In this document: positions 39,723-52,234 of the stretch, in pieces
How positions within the stretch are numbered: position 1 is the first letter of the stretch
Layout: every line of letters begins with the position of its first letter
NCBI GenBank assembly: GCA_013176395.1
Contig: JABMLP010000006.1
Span: 1,736,001 to 1,800,000, forward strand
Reading direction: 5' to 3'
Length of the DNA stretch: 64,000 bases
From: Venturia oleaginea
Taxonomy: Eukaryota > Ascomycota > Dothideomycetes > Venturiales > Venturiaceae
Made by a program: the position numbers and the translations under genes
The notes under the pieces: generated by a model
Told to the model about the DNA's origin: nothing
The model's input: only the letters and a program-made list of their open reading frames with translations
Database searches by the model: none

Positions 39723-41182
39723 TTGAAAGGTCGTGGGAGGGTGTCGGGGAAGGGTGTGCGTGTAATCGACATATTGATTGAAGAGAGGTCGGATTCAGAG
39801 TAGGCGCCTATTATCGAGTTTGGAAGAATATGGACCGGTAATACGTTGGTTAAAAGGATGGCGTAATCCGTCGTGAGAAGTCGACCCCAGGCTTAGACGA
39901 TGAAAGAGTTGGTTAGTGCGTGATTTCGTCAACGGTTAGCCAGTGTCAATCCAAGGAATCGTTACCACGGAGCAATGCGGGACCAGCTCTTCAATACCAC
40001 GCCGCCAATTCCAAATCTCTCCTTCGATTATAATGGCAATAAACCTTTTTAAAATCGCTACAGACTTAGCGATGTCGAACAGAGTTCACGATCTACTCAA
40101 GGAGACGACGTTCTTGAGGACCGTGAAATTTTGAAACCCCAAAATGCTGCTTCCATTAAGTAAAGAACACCATACCGAAGAAGACTATCTCACTCTCATC
40201 CCCGAAACACCATCATCATATTTGCCTAGACCAACCCCGCCACCTCTTGAAATTCCCGTGACTAAAGCCTCACTGTATCCTGCTTTTCCGATTTCACTCG
40301 CATCCTCACACCTTAAATCCCCACTGCCCCTCCCATCTCCATCATTTCGGGAACTAATGAATCATCAAAATTGTCCCCAAGCACCACCAACCCAAATCCC
40401 CATGAAAGCGTCCAGCCCTTCCACCCCACCCATACTCGACAATCCAAAAGTTTTTATCGCGTTGGCCGTTGCTGTTCATCATGGTGATTAGATTTTGCTG
40501 CATTTCCGTTGGAGAGGAACTGGTGAGGTCCGGAAGTGGTGAGGCAGAAAAATGGAGAGTGGAGATTGTAATGCCGCAATGTTCGGGTGGTAAAATGAAG
40601 GTAAATGTAGCATCCAACTGAGGAGGAGTGATGGTGACAGGGATATGGAAGCAAAGAGTGGGGATGAGAAAGCAATAAGTATTCATTCATAGACAATATT
40701 TCCAGGATAACTTTGCCGGGCAAAAAGATGGAGGATGTAAAGTTCGCAACACATACCGATGAGTGTAGCTAAGCCTATCAAAGCGGATAATTGTGTCGAT
40801 GTAGGAAACATGGTTTCTTCCTTAATTGTGACCGGACCTGTTAAGTAGGAGAGTTGTGAAGGTTGAGGGGTGAGCCGTCTCGAGCAGTTGGCGGTATACA
40901 TAAGTTCCAAGATGAAGTTGAGGAATGCAAGATGATACAATACGGAGTAAAAGAAGGAACGGAATATGAATTCGAGACAGTGAAGTCAGTTAGAAAAGGA
41001 AACGATCAGACAGTTACCTATATTCGAGTGCCGTGAGGTCGAATTCTCCCATGGGACCTAATCTATCCGAGGTGAAACATTGCAAACCATCATGAACGCC
41101 ACCACAGATCATCATACAGCCAAAGCGCCCGCGATCAAACATGAACGAATAGAAAAGCATGACAACCTAGATTAATATATAG

Positions 41183-43085
41183 TTATTGTGTTTTCTTCTC
41201 ACTCTTTGTCCCAAACTTGGAGGTTAATCTCTGTAGGGCTGCCCGAATGCGCCCATTTAGCTGTGCGATAATTAACGCAAAGGGGGCAGGACCGATCTCA
41301 TCTACGGCAACCAGTCGTCGCACGAGAAGATTGAAAATGCTGCCAAATCCTAACGCCATGACTGTGCTTGTCAGGATGATCACGTTGTACGGCATGCTGA
41401 AATCGGGAGTTGGGAGTGGAAGGAGGAGAGTGGTGGTTCGGAGGTAGACGTCTTGTGGGAAATTCTTCGAGGGCAAGAGGCGAACGACGGCGGCTGCGAC
41501 GTCGAATCCTCGATTTGCATCAGGCGGGTACTCGGTGTAGCGCAGAATGGCCTTTTCGAAATCGTATGTGAGTGTGAGAGTGGAGGAAGGCGGGATAGTA
41601 AGAACGAGTTCTAGATGACATCCTCGATGACGATCGAGAGCTGGTCGGTAGAAGGTCTCTTGGATAGGATCCGCTGCTGACGGACCACTAAGCGAGACCA
41701 TGGAAGAGCGGAGAGTATGGAGATATGGCTTCATGTACCACGGCAGAGACTCCATGTACACAACTTCGATGGGCTCGGTTGCAGATGGATTACGCAGCAC
41801 AGCTTGGACACCACCTCTCTCTTGGCCGTAGCCTGTGATGGAGCGCGCCGCGTATAGACGCGGTCTATCAGTGGAAGCATGAACCGAAAGTGTCTGCTCT
41901 GGCAGACTGACGTCGAAGTCTGTTCCATTGGAGGGCAACTTGAAGCAGCGCTTTGCAAGCGTGTCATACTTTGTCTCGGACCATACACCTTCACTGCGTA
42001 CATCGACTGTGCGCTCTGGACTCACGTTCAAGCAGACAGACTCTGCTGAGGTTCCATCATGACCAGTAATGGAGCAGGAACCATGAATGGGCCGACCGAA
42101 GACTTCGGTCAAGCTCCATGCGGATTCCGAGGTCTTAGTGAGGGGGAAACAGGTATCGTGACCATTGTAGGACTTTGACGTGTCGCATTCGAGTTCTGAC
42201 TCGGGTATCGGACGCGGTATAGGGTTGTCTGAGTCTTATTAGCAGTGATGCTAGCACTCTCAATTAGTGAGACTAACCTCTGGGTCTTTTTGATCTTGCA
42301 ATGTCTACTACCATATCTATCGTCTGTTCGATCTCCAAAATGCAATCCGTCTCAGACGTGCAAACAGGGCGAATGTCAATTGCCATGGCTTGCCACGATG
42401 CATCAAACAGCTTGTGCCCATCGAGAAGACTAGAAATGCCAGCCTTTCCTTTGCACGGGAGTAACTTCAAAAAAGGGGTCAAGTTCTCGGTGCATACCAC
42501 CTCGTGAGGCAAGACGCCATGAAGCAATTGCAGATTGTCCATGGCGCTCTTTGGATGTATTCCTTCGGCTTCGAAGCTTACTGCTGGCCGTATCGTCTTG
42601 GTGGAGTCGATGAAGTTCAGCGACGCACAGAACAGTCCCGAGAGAGTATTCGTGAGCGTAAGCCATCGCGCATTCGCCCTACAATTGTCAGTCTCTTGCC
42701 CAGGCTCAGCGCATGCAATGTATGCCTACTCTTCATCGTTCTGAGCATCTACCCATGCCCAGATCTCCACACCTGTACCTCCCTCTCTTCTCCCACCCGA
42801 AGGTCGTGCGCCCCAGCTTTCGTCATCCCATCTGCCTAAACTGAACCTCAAATGCAACTCCTCTGTATGCGCATGTTGTAAGATTTGCCCCAATGATCGG
42901 GGAAAGTATCTGAAGTTTTGATGTCCGAATGCTGGAGACGAGGAATTGCTGCGGAAATTGAACGAGGCGAACAGGGCGTTCTGAGGGAGCGGTCTTATAT
43001 GGAGTTGTTCATGGTAATCGGATTCGGCATGGGCGAATCGTGACAAGGCCGTGAGTGCAGACACGAGCAGCAAGGAAAAGTGCAT
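41183..43085 (-). CDS. GPI16: GPI transamidase subunit Gpi16/PIG-T
   Basis: Three exons (43085-42730, 42678-42278, 42228-41183) give 600 aa. It begins with a signal peptide (MHFSLLLVSALTALSRFAHA) and has the PIG-T layout: a large luminal domain with LRFSLGRWDDESWG near the start, a late segment with ESLPWYMKPYLHTL, and a single C-terminal membrane span (VIILTSTVMALGFGSIFNLL) with a short basic tail. The protein is part of the ER complex that cleaves the C-terminal signal of precursor proteins and attaches the GPI anchor, and it is disulfide-linked to the catalytic subunit in known systems. It is divergent from the Luc7 gene with under 190 bp between starts. Confidence 0.95.
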
Positions 43086-43272
43086 TACAATTATCGTAGA
43101 TCAAGAAAAGGCATAGGCGCGTATCCTGTGCATGGTATTGGCAGTCGACTGAGTCGAGGGTGAGTGGGTGGTCTAGCTTCGGGGGTTTCAACACTCGCCG
43201 CAGATTTGACTCCAAAGACTGGTGACCATCACAACTTCAACAACATCACCCACCACTGAATTCTACATCGAC

Positions 43273-44244
43273 ATGGCGGCGGAGCAGAGGAGGTTGCTTG
43301 GTACAACCACTGAACTATGCGCTCCTGATTGCACCACTAACACGCGTCGCAGAACAGCTCATGGGCGAACAGCTCATGAGTGGACCCGGAACTCGAGCGC
43401 CCCAGGTCCCGATAACTGATATGAAGGTGTGCCGCTCCTATCTTGTTGGCACATGCCCTCACGATCTGTTCACCAACACCAAACAAGATTTCGGTCCGTG
43501 TCCCAAGCTGCACAACGAAGGCCTAAAGACAGAGTACGAGGCCGCCGACGCCGAGCAGAAGGCGAAATGGGGCTTCGAATACGACTACCTTCGAGATATG
43601 CAGAAGTACGTCGATGAGTGCAACCGGAGAATCGATAGCGCTCAGAGGAGGCTGGAAAAGACTCCAGATGAGATCAGACAGACGAATGCTCTGGTAAGGA
43701 TTTTGCGTTGCTATCGTGTACCTCCAGCTGACCTTGTGCCACGCAGCTCAAAACTATCAACGACCTCGGAAAGTCTGTCCAGATTGGTCTCCAAGAAGTC
43801 CGCGTTCTCAGTGAAGCGGGTGAAGTCAACACAGCCGTGCAAGAATTCTTTAAGATCCGTCAATTCAAGCAGCAGAAGGAAGATCGCGAGCGCGAATTGA
43901 AAGCGTTGTCTGACACCTCTGGTCCTTCTGGTCATCAAAAGCTACAAGTTTGTGATGTTTGTGGGGCATATTTGAGCAGGCTGGACAACGACAGACGATT
44001 GGCCGATCACTTCTACGGGAAGATGCATCTGGGATACGCACAAATGAGGAAGACGTACGAGTCTTTACAGAAAGAGTTGAAGGGCAAGCCGCCACCACAG
44101 CACGACTACAATGCGCCATCTGGTCCAGGCGATGGCTATGGTGACAGAGGATATGGCAGACAGGGTGGTGGATACGGAGGTGGCGGATACGGTGGTGGCA
44201 GAGGTAGAGGCGGTGGATTCGGCGGCCGAAGAGGCAGATGGTGA
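43273..44244 (+). CDS. LUC7: U1 snRNP protein Luc7
   Basis: Three exons (43273-43300, 43353-43693, 43747-44244) give 288 aa. The N-terminus MAAEQRRLLEQLMGEQLM is typical of Luc7. A CCCH-type finger (CRSYLVGTCPHDLF with later C and H) and a C2H2-type finger (CDVCGAYLSRLDNDRRLADH) follow, separated by a coiled-coil helix. The end is a Gly/Arg/Tyr-rich RGG tail that probably binds RNA. Luc7 sits in the U1 snRNP and stabilises its pairing with the 5' splice site. The first exon is only 28 nt. Confidence 0.95.
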
Positions 44245-44573
44245 TTGGATCAAGATTCCAGCGATAAAACAACAAACGAAACCACTGGAAATCTAAAGTC
44301 AGGCGTTTGGGTTACGGCGTTGCGAAGTCAGTAAAAGAATCTGCGTATTTGAGTACCTTAGTGACTTATTTCTGCAGCGATTACTGGAACTGGCTCAGCG
44401 TTTCCCCCTTGCCCAATCGTGTAGTATGAATAAAAGCATCATACTCTGCTGAAACGGTTGAGAGCGACAAAACTGAAAAATGAGACGCTCTTCGTGGAGA
44501 TAATCCTCGTAACTATTTCTTGAAAAGCTGAGCGCGGAAACTGGACTGCGTTCTACAGGAACTGCAAAAAGGC
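44245..44573. other. Intergenic between convergent genes
   Basis: Holds the 3' ends of Luc7 and of the membrane/coiled-coil gene; no gene seen. Confidence 0.6.
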
Positions 44574-46368
44574 TCAATCATGATCCGACAGATCTTCCAC
44601 CTCCTCGTTCTCCGCCGGATTGGCCAAGAGCCATTCATCCCAGCCCTCCTTCAATCCCTCACCATCAATACTGTCGAAGAATCTCTTGAACTTTGCAAAG
44701 TGAAGATCCTCAGACTGCACACCGAGAATCCCAGCAACCCCGGCCAGAAAAGACTCCCACATCGCCAAATCATCGTTCAAGTTGGCATTCTCTTCCTTGG
44801 TCTTCTCGAGCTCTTCATCTTTATCCTCGGAGTTGAACTCGACAATCTCAGCCTCCAGGGTATCGATTCGCGTATTGGCATTCTTCAACTCCCGAGTGAT
44901 CCGGTCACGTTCAATCTCATCAGCCCGGGAACTTTCCAATTGACGTGACAAGGATCGAACGTCCTGCTCCTTACACATGAGGGCGTCACTCAGCTTATCC
45001 ATACGCTTGAGCTCATCCTCGTCCGGCTTCGAGCGCCCAGCCAATTTTGCTTCCAGCAATTTGATGGTGGAGTTCTTGGTATCGATTTCGGAAAGCGCAG
45101 CCTTCAACTTTTCTGCATCATCTCCTGGCTGCGGAGCCGCAGTCAATTTTGCTTCAGTCTCAGCCAATTTCGCCTCCAGGGATTTGATTGAGTTATTCTT
45201 GGCGACGAGTTCCGACTGTGCAGCCTTGAGCTTGCCAGAATCGTCTTCCAACCTGTTTAGCTTGCAACGACGCGATGATGGTGTTTTTGATGACGAGGTC
45301 CAGTTTGACTGTCGCGAGCTCAAATTTGGTGGCGTTGAGCTTCCTTGCTATTCGGGTGTTGCGCAATTCCCAGAGCTGGCGAGAAATTTGTTGCCTACCT
45401 CGAGACAAGGGGTGAAGAGATCATGGGCGTGGGCTTTTCTCAAAGCAACGACTATGAGAACTGCTTTGTCCGTAGCAGAAAGCTGTCGCTTGAAATTAAG
45501 CCTCGAGACTTCCAGAAGCCGTCTGAGTGTCTTGTTCCCGACATAGTTGAGCTCGGATTGTATGGTGAGTGATTCGACCTTTTGCTTTTCTTGCTCGAGG
45601 TTTGCGGAAAGTGATGAGGACGCTACTTTTTGTGTCTTCAAAAGCGCGGAATGAGTTTCGACGGTTCGCTGGTGGGCAGATTGTTCTGCGAGATATTCAT
45701 TGCGCCAGACGCCTCGATCGCTACTGTCGACTACTAAATCGTTGATGGCACTATCTGTAATCCTGACTTGCGCTGAGAGCTCTGCGCGTAGCCCTCTAAT
45801 CACATCTTCATTGCTGTCGAGACGTTTTCGATCAAGGGGAGAGACGACATTGGCGACAACCAGACAGTGCTAAGGGAACTAATCCAGTGTAAATGGCACT
45901 CCTCAAAAAACTCTATCATCTCAACAGGAAACAGGAAAGCCGAAATAGCAGGAACGCTTTGTGTATCCGAAAGCGCGTCCAGCCTCAGAAGCATCTCACT
46001 AACATGAACAAAAGCCTAGAAATAAAATCAGCCCGAAGTCCCTCCCACAAGAGCCTAAATCAATCGCATCGATCGATACTCACAAATACCAAATATGGAA
46101 TAACCCACACACTACCCTTACTCCAATTCCTCGGAACCTTCACGCCCGCGTAAAAGAATCCCAAAATCGGGTGATAAAAATTCAGAAAGCTGAACTCGGG
46201 AGGAAATGGACTGGAAAATTCGTCGTAGTGTTCACCAGTGTATATTTCGAGAGCCGTGATGGCAAAGAGAAATAATGGGCCTGCCGTAAACAGGAGCATG
46301 AGGTAGTATCTAAGCACGAAATGAATGCAGCTTTGGACGCCCTTCGAGAGCCGGGTTTCGAGATCCAT
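44574..46368 (-). pseudogene. Membrane/coiled-coil protein gene A, frame-broken
   Basis: From the ATG at 46368 the N-terminus has hydrophobic spans (YYLMLLFTAGPLFLFAITA, then FLNFYHPILGFFYAGV). After introns at about 46016-46083 and 45870-45925 it runs into a long coiled coil and ends in an acidic tail (NEEVEDLSDHD). The coiled coil switches frame near 45.41 kb and back to the first frame near 45.26 kb, with a TAG in the original frame between them; the middle segment (QISRQLWELRNTRIARKL ...) is clearly coding-like. No ordinary intron explains this, so the gene is broken, or the sequence has two compensating errors, or unusually short introns are present. I recognise no family. The N-terminal layout matches gene B at 49-52 kb, so the two are probably paralogues. 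Confidence 0.55.
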
Positions 46369-47075
46369 GATGCTGAAGGACAGACGTTTGGTATCGGAGG
46401 GAAGAACCTTGATAAGTTGAGCTTTGCGCTCTGGGTTGCTTAAGGAGGAAAGTTGGCGAAGTGAGTGATTGAGAGATTTGAAGTCTTGTAACGAATTGGT
46501 GGATTCAAGGAGTAGTTAAGCTGCTGGCTGGAACCTAGAATTATCAATGGTGGTTGTGTGCTCTCGTTGTGACAATAGGAACAATAGCGTCACAGCATAA
46601 ATTATTCTAGCGCGGGTCACTTGGCTCAACACGACAGTTTGACAATAGCAACGAAACTGTACTAAACTCCTATCCTAAAGCTATCAAGACAATACATTCC
46701 CCATGGCCGGGTCCAGCAACGACTACGTCACAGCCCAGTGATACCTGGTCATCCGGATCAGTGTTTTTGAGGTTATTGCATTGATTTCTGCTCAGCTGCA
46801 TGGAGTCGAAGAAAGAAAGTCGGCGTGCGACTGATATTGCTGATTCTTCATATCTGAAAACTTCTGCCTCTAACACCTAGGTATATCGGAACCTCAGATA
46901 GCCACGACCTAAACGCCATGCTATGCCAAGCAGATTGAAGAAAAGAACAAACCGAAACCAAGAAGGGGTGCCTGTTTCCAGAAGAAGACAATGGCCGAGT
47001 GGCCAAAGTTGTAACAGAAAGTGTCGTTATTCCTAACCGCGTGAAAGTTCGTCAAAGATGATAGAAGCTAGACCA
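46369..47075. other. Intergenic
   Basis: Promoter side of gene A and 3' side of the Ysc84 gene. No gene seen. Confidence 0.5.
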
Positions 47076-48490
47076 TCACACGGTCTCGACATAGTTGCTA
47101 TATTGGTTAGCAGGGCGCAGTGAACATAGTGTATACCATGGACGTACCTTGGGAAAATGCCCTCCTTGTCTCCAACCTTTCCTGTCCACCAATCGCTCTC
47201 GTTTTCGGTCCTCTTGAGAATAGTGATAATCTCACCCTTCTTGAAGCTCAGATCGCCAGGCTGCTCACCGTCGAAAGTAAATTTGGCAATTGCTTGATTT
47301 GCTGCCATGCTCGCTCGCTTGGCTCCAAATGCAGGCTTGGGCGCAATTGGTCTCGCCGGCTTGGGTTTGTCGCTGAATGCATAACCGTTGTCGAATCCGC
47401 CTGAACCGCTACGTCCGCGAGAGTCTGATGCAAAAGTACTCGCTCTGGTCATGCCTGCTGTTGTGCTTGACCGGCTCACACCAGATACGTCTCCACGATC
47501 GTAAACATCATCCTGCCAGGTGCTTGTACGTCTTGGTTGACCCCATCCGCCTCCAGTCGCCTGAGGAGATCGCGGAGACATGGATCCCTCGCCCATTGCA
47601 GCGCCTCGTTGTCCTTGCCAGACTACGTCTTCGTGTACATCATCGTAAACGGGAATATCGTTGTATACCGCATCGCTTGCGCCAGCTGCTGCCATTCCAG
47701 CGAAGACTCGGGAGTTTAGGATAGCCATGAGAGGGTCTGCTTCGCGCGGCACGGGCGTGGAGCCTTCCAGTAATGACCTTGCCGTGACTCTCCTGTTGTA
47801 CATCTTCTCATTTGCATCCCGTCGCTCAATGAGCACACTACCCTCTAAACTAACACCCGCAAACAATCCCTTTGTCTTCGAGTATGCAAAGACACCTGCC
47901 ACGCCCTTCAAACTGGCTGTTCCAGCGGCCTCTGCGTTACGGCCCACCGGGCCAGCGGCAATTGAGACGTTTCCACCAAGTGTGAGAGAGCCTGCTTGGG
48001 CGAAGGAGCGGACGGCCGAGGCATCGTTGAGGATAAAGACGAAGTCAGTGAGTTCAAAGCCAATCTGACCACCAAATCCGGCGCCAGCAGTGGCAATTGC
48101 AGAGGGAGCCGACCAACTGCCATCTGCTAATCGAGCAACGACGATACCAGAACCAAATCGACCTGATCCGAGGAATCCGGCTTTGAAGACTGTGATGATG
48201 GCGAGACCCTGTATTGCGATAGCGCGGTTAGTTTGTTGGTTGCGCAAGTTTTGGTGAAACGATGTGTAAAGATGCGCACCTTTGCTTGTGAGAGGACGGA
48301 GGGAGGAATGATTCGATCAGGTCCGAATGCTTGGTGGGGATCCACGAAGGAAGCTAGAATCTTGCCGGCCTTCTTGCATTCACCTGGGGGAATTGTTAGC
48401 AATCGGCTTCGGGCTGCTTGCTGGTGGGGTGATAGGTAAGCACTCACTCTTCATAGAAGAGGGAAGTGGATTATTGATTCCCAGAGGCAT
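47076..48490 (-). CDS. YSC84: Ysc84/Lsb3-type SYLF and SH3 protein
   Basis: Four exons (48490-48448, 48383-48280, 48208-47148, 47097-47076) give 409 aa. The first 220 residues form a SYLF (Ysc84) domain, with ECKKAGKIL, GSGRFGSGIVVARL and FVFILNDASAV. A disordered Ser/Pro-rich linker follows, and the C-terminal 57 residues are an SH3 domain (FTFDGEQPGDLSF, WWTGKVGDKEG). The last intron lies inside the SH3 domain and restores the conserved NYVETV end; without it the frame runs on into an unrelated tail. The SYLF domain binds actin and phosphoinositides, so the protein should act at cortical actin patches in endocytosis. Confidence 0.92.
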
Positions 48491-49101
48491 CTTGGAAGCT
48501 TGAGACGGGGGAATCGGGGAGAAGAAGGGAATATATGTAGTAGGACTAGGAGGATCAGGAATATAGAGGCCGCGGGTTATTATTGTGTTGGGTAAAGAAG
48601 TTGTTTGTTAGGGCAATTGAGCTCGAGCGGGAACGTCATGGATCGTGGCTGAGTCCCGCTGGCAGAGACAGCTGACGAGTGACTCTCCTTCACCATGGCC
48701 ATTCATCTTTCACGGGATATCATGCACCAGTGAATCTCCCTTGAGTGTCGCTCCGCCTCGGAGTTGCGTTTACGTTTACATTTATAGGAGGGATGCTCAG
48801 AACATGGAACATGGTTCAAACATGTATACCTCGAACAACGAACAAGCCTGGGCCTGGGGCAACGCTGCAACCACCAAAGGAATTGAAATCCTACTCAACC
48901 ACCATGAAGACTCTGTATCCACCAAACAATCCAATTAAAGCCATATATCATCAGTAAAATCGAAGAAAGCAGCTAAAGTCATTTGGGACGAGGGTCGGAA
49001 AGCGACGGGTATAAGTTGGAATCTCTAACATACAAACAGAATCGTAATCGCAAAACTCTCTTCCAACTTCCCTGGGCACGATCGAACAACCATCAATCCC
49101 A
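48491..49101. other. Intergenic
   Basis: Promoter side of the Ysc84 gene and 3' side of gene B. No gene seen. Confidence 0.5.
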
Positions 49102-52100
49102 TCACCGCTTCCCTCGCTTGCTTCGGGAATTATCAGTGTAATGATTATCGGAGCTATCGGCGCCAATCGCTGGGCCAGGCCCTGTTGTAATCGAAGTGGC
49201 TGGCTCAGTAGCTATTGCCCATGGACGAGGAGCGTTGATCAGATCGAAAGATCCGTGTTGGCTCCTGCGATGATGTGGTGAGCTATGCTGCGGCGGACGC
49301 TGCTGTGGTTGAGCAGGTGCTTGGCCACCTGACAATCCGCTCACGACATTACCAATATTCGTGGCAGAGGCAGCTCCGAAAGTCATCCCAGTGTTGTTAA
49401 TTGCGAAGCCAAAATTGGGCAGTCGAGAAGGAGGACCAGGCTGCACAATGGCACCGAGGCCGAATAAGGCGGGATCGATAAAACCCCGAGCTGGAGGCTG
49501 TTGTGGGAAATACTGTGCTGCGTTCCGTCCACCAAATGTGAGTCCATTGTTTGTGTTTGCGAAGCCAAAGATTGCCAATTGAGAAGGGCCTCCAGACTGC
49601 ACAGTGGGACCGACGTGGGATAAGGCGGGATCGATAAAACCCCGAGCTTGAGGCTGATGTGACCAAGACTGTACTGGACTCTGCCCGCTAAACGTGCACC
49701 CATTGGTCGTGTTTGCGAGATCAAACATAGGCGGAGGCGTAGGATCTCCAGATTGTACGGTGCACATGGAGTCGAGCATCATGGAATCGACGAGGGTCTG
49801 GGCCTCTGCTTGTGACTTCTTGAGCTTGGGTTTCAATACACGCCTAGGCTGTGGCAAGGCCGGTTCCTCGGATCCAGCGCCTTCGGCACCAATTGGAGTT
49901 GGCTGCTGTTGCGCAGGCTGCTGTGGCTCAGACCTGGATTCCGACTTCGACGGCTTCGTATCCAACTCCATAGGCGTCGTATCAACTTTGATGGGCTCGG
50001 AAGCAAGCGGTCCGGCTATGACCTTGGCCGAATTCGACTTCAAGAACGGTTGAGATGGGGCGCTAGGCTTCACAGCGGGATCGTTTGGGGTTTGAGTCGA
50101 AGGCTGCGGCGAGGGTTCGATCTTGCGGGCACGTCATTGGGGATATGGGCTCACTATGGTCCTGGACTTTGGCAGTTCCGGCGCGTCTGCTCCATCGCGT
50201 TTGAGAACAGGGGCTTGGTTATCTTTCAACTCGGCGACGGGTCTGCCCTTGATCGTGGCAGGCCCAGGTGCAGGGGCTTTGGCCTCTTCTACGGGTTTAG
50301 ACTTTTCAGTCAAATCTGGCTTCGAGGATTTTGAATTTGTAGATGGAAGAGTTGAGAGCCACGAAGGCTCAGCGGAGATTTGCTCGGATGTAGAGATACT
50401 TGAGCGGAAGTGATCTTCCCATTTGAAGACTTTTTTCTCTGGAACTGGAAGCTGTGGGAATGGGCTCTGCGCGGGAGCAGCTGACGTCTTGTTAGCGGAC
50501 GCTCTGCCATGAGGCTCACTCTTTGGGTCTGCGCATGGTGGTACGCCTTGTATGGTGTCTTCGGGTTCACTCTGTGCTTCGTGCTGGGAGCTCGCAGATT
50601 GGGCTTTCACCCATGCTTCGAAATCGGGCATCCATTCATCTTCCGACTGGTCAAGACGGTGACAGAACCAAGCGATCTTCTGTTGCCATACTTCGTCATC
50701 GTGGTCGATAGATTCATATTTGATTTCGACCTCGAGTTCGAGCGCTGCAATTCTCTCCTTCAAGCTGGTGACAATGGCAGGTCCCTGAGGCTTGATTGGT
50801 ACGCTCTCAAGTTGAACGATCTTCTTGAGAGCATCGCGAAGTCGCTTCTCCAAGTCCTTATTGGCTTTGACTTGGACCTCCACCTTTTCGTTGGCGACTG
50901 AGAGCACTTCGTCACATTTGCGAAGCCCGCATGAGGAAGGAGAGGGTTGTGGTGGCGTCGTGATAAGAGGTCGCACAAACGAATAGGACTCTGCTTGAAA
51001 ACTGGGGTCAATCGACGTGTTGCTCGCCAGCAAAGCATCTTCGAGCTTACTCTTCAGATGCTCAATTTCGCGATCTTTCTGGTCAAGTTGGGCCTGGTGG
51101 TCTGCTGGTTGGGAGCCAAGCGTCTCTTGAGTTTTGATCTTGCTATCTTCAGCGACATTGACGGATGGATGGGACGTGGCCGGTGTTCGCTTCTCGCTCG
51201 CAGTGATTTGATAGTCTTTTCAGCACTATCCAGTTGATTTTCCGCGAAGTTTGCGCGGGCTTTGTACTTATCTGCTTGGCTCTGGTGATATTCTATGGAG
51301 ACTCGTGCCTGCTGCTTGGCTTTGCTGATTTGGACACTGAGCTTTCGATCGGACTCTTTCAAGATCTTTGAGAGATCTTCGATCGTGTTGAGAGACTCAT
51401 TATGAGCTGAGCGCAGTCCTTTCACAAGGACCTCGGACTGTTTCAATTGTTGCTTGAGAGAGGAAAATTTGATCCTGTCTTGTTCGACCTTCCTGTCTTA
51501 ATCTTCCTTTGCATGGGCTAGGATTGCATCGACTTGTTCCTCCGTGAGCAGAAGCTTGAAAGATAAATTGCAATAGCAGCTCTTTTCCTGCTTCGGGGCC
51601 CTTTCGACAAGAGAGGGTGCTTGCAAGAGACAGATTGGCGCTTCTTGGACGGGGAGAATCCAGTCGTCGGTCTGTGTTGAGATGGATATAGATTGTGTTT
51701 TGGTGGATATAGTGGAATTGGGAACAGGCTCGATACCTTCCAGTTGAGGTCCCTCTGAGCAGAAGTAGGTTCCGATTGTATAGAGGAAGTAGCAAATGCT
51801 GAGGAGAACAAAGAGACCGAAGAAGATGAGACGTTCTTTGGCGAAGTTGGTAATAGGAACAATGGGCAAGAGGAGTGAATTGTGGTTGCTCCAGTACGCT
51901 TTGTCTATGAGGACGAAAACCTTGAGGGTATGTATCGTCGCCTGTTGACAGTTTCAGTGTCCTGAATGGAATTAGGAGCTGCACAATAGGTATGTACGAA
52001 GAGAATATGAAGAAATGCGTGCAGAATGTGTGTGCTGCGGTCCATGAGAAGGGCGGCGATGGTATAGTATAAGAGCAGGCAAGGATGAACCACGCCCCAG

Positions 52101-52234
52101 AACGTGGGCTTGGGGATGGTAAGACTAAACTCGGCGGCTAGTGCTTGAGAAGGTTCGATATTTGTAAGGAATAGGAGACAGAGGACGACAGAGATGCCGT
52201 AGCACTGACCACGGGAAAGGTTTATATGCATCAT
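49102..52234 (-). pseudogene. Membrane/coiled-coil protein gene B, frame-broken
   Basis: From the ATG at 52234, exon 1 (to 51998) and the start of exon 2 (51941) join in frame and give several hydrophobic spans (CYGISVVLCLLFLTNIEP, then ERLIFFGLFVLLSICYFLY). A coiled coil follows, and then a long Pro/Gln/Ser-rich tail with imperfect repeats. Three breaks are seen: an in-frame TAA at 51498-51500, a frame change near 51.20 kb, and an in-frame TGA at 50134-50136, with coding-like sequence continuing on both sides each time. The TAA follows GAT and could derive from CAA. No family is recognised. The N-terminal part aligns in pattern with gene A (an xxFAxxH motif, then a leucine-rich loop, a proline and an RL pair). 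Confidence 0.55.
49370..49740 (-). repeat. Threefold repeat of about 42-45 codons in gene B tail
   Basis: The tail reads three successive imperfect copies built around GFIDPAL, then G-x-x-V-Q-x-G, then F-x-F/L-A-N-T/N-N-G-x-T-F. Two copies carry ARGFIDPAL exactly. The copies differ enough to be old, and the DNA is also repeated, as seen in the recurring CGGGATCGATAAAACCCCGAG stretch in part. Confidence 0.75.

Larger units (their letters stand above)
38150..41182. other. Long region without a confident gene
   Basis: Three kilobases between MsrB and Gpi16. Two stretches look as if they once coded: an open frame of 139 codons with no ATG (38374-38793) and a short exon-like stretch at about 39584-39722 with paired cysteines. 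An ATG frame at 40144-40491 is Pro/Ser-rich and unsupported. A short membrane-like peptide can be read on the reverse strand near 40683-40811. None can be joined into a gene by eye. Confidence 0.4.

Noticed and set aside
40144..40491. 115-codon Pro/Ser-rich ATG frame
   Set aside because: Low complexity, no introns or motifs, and an equally long frame lies on the other strand, so I cannot support it as a gene.
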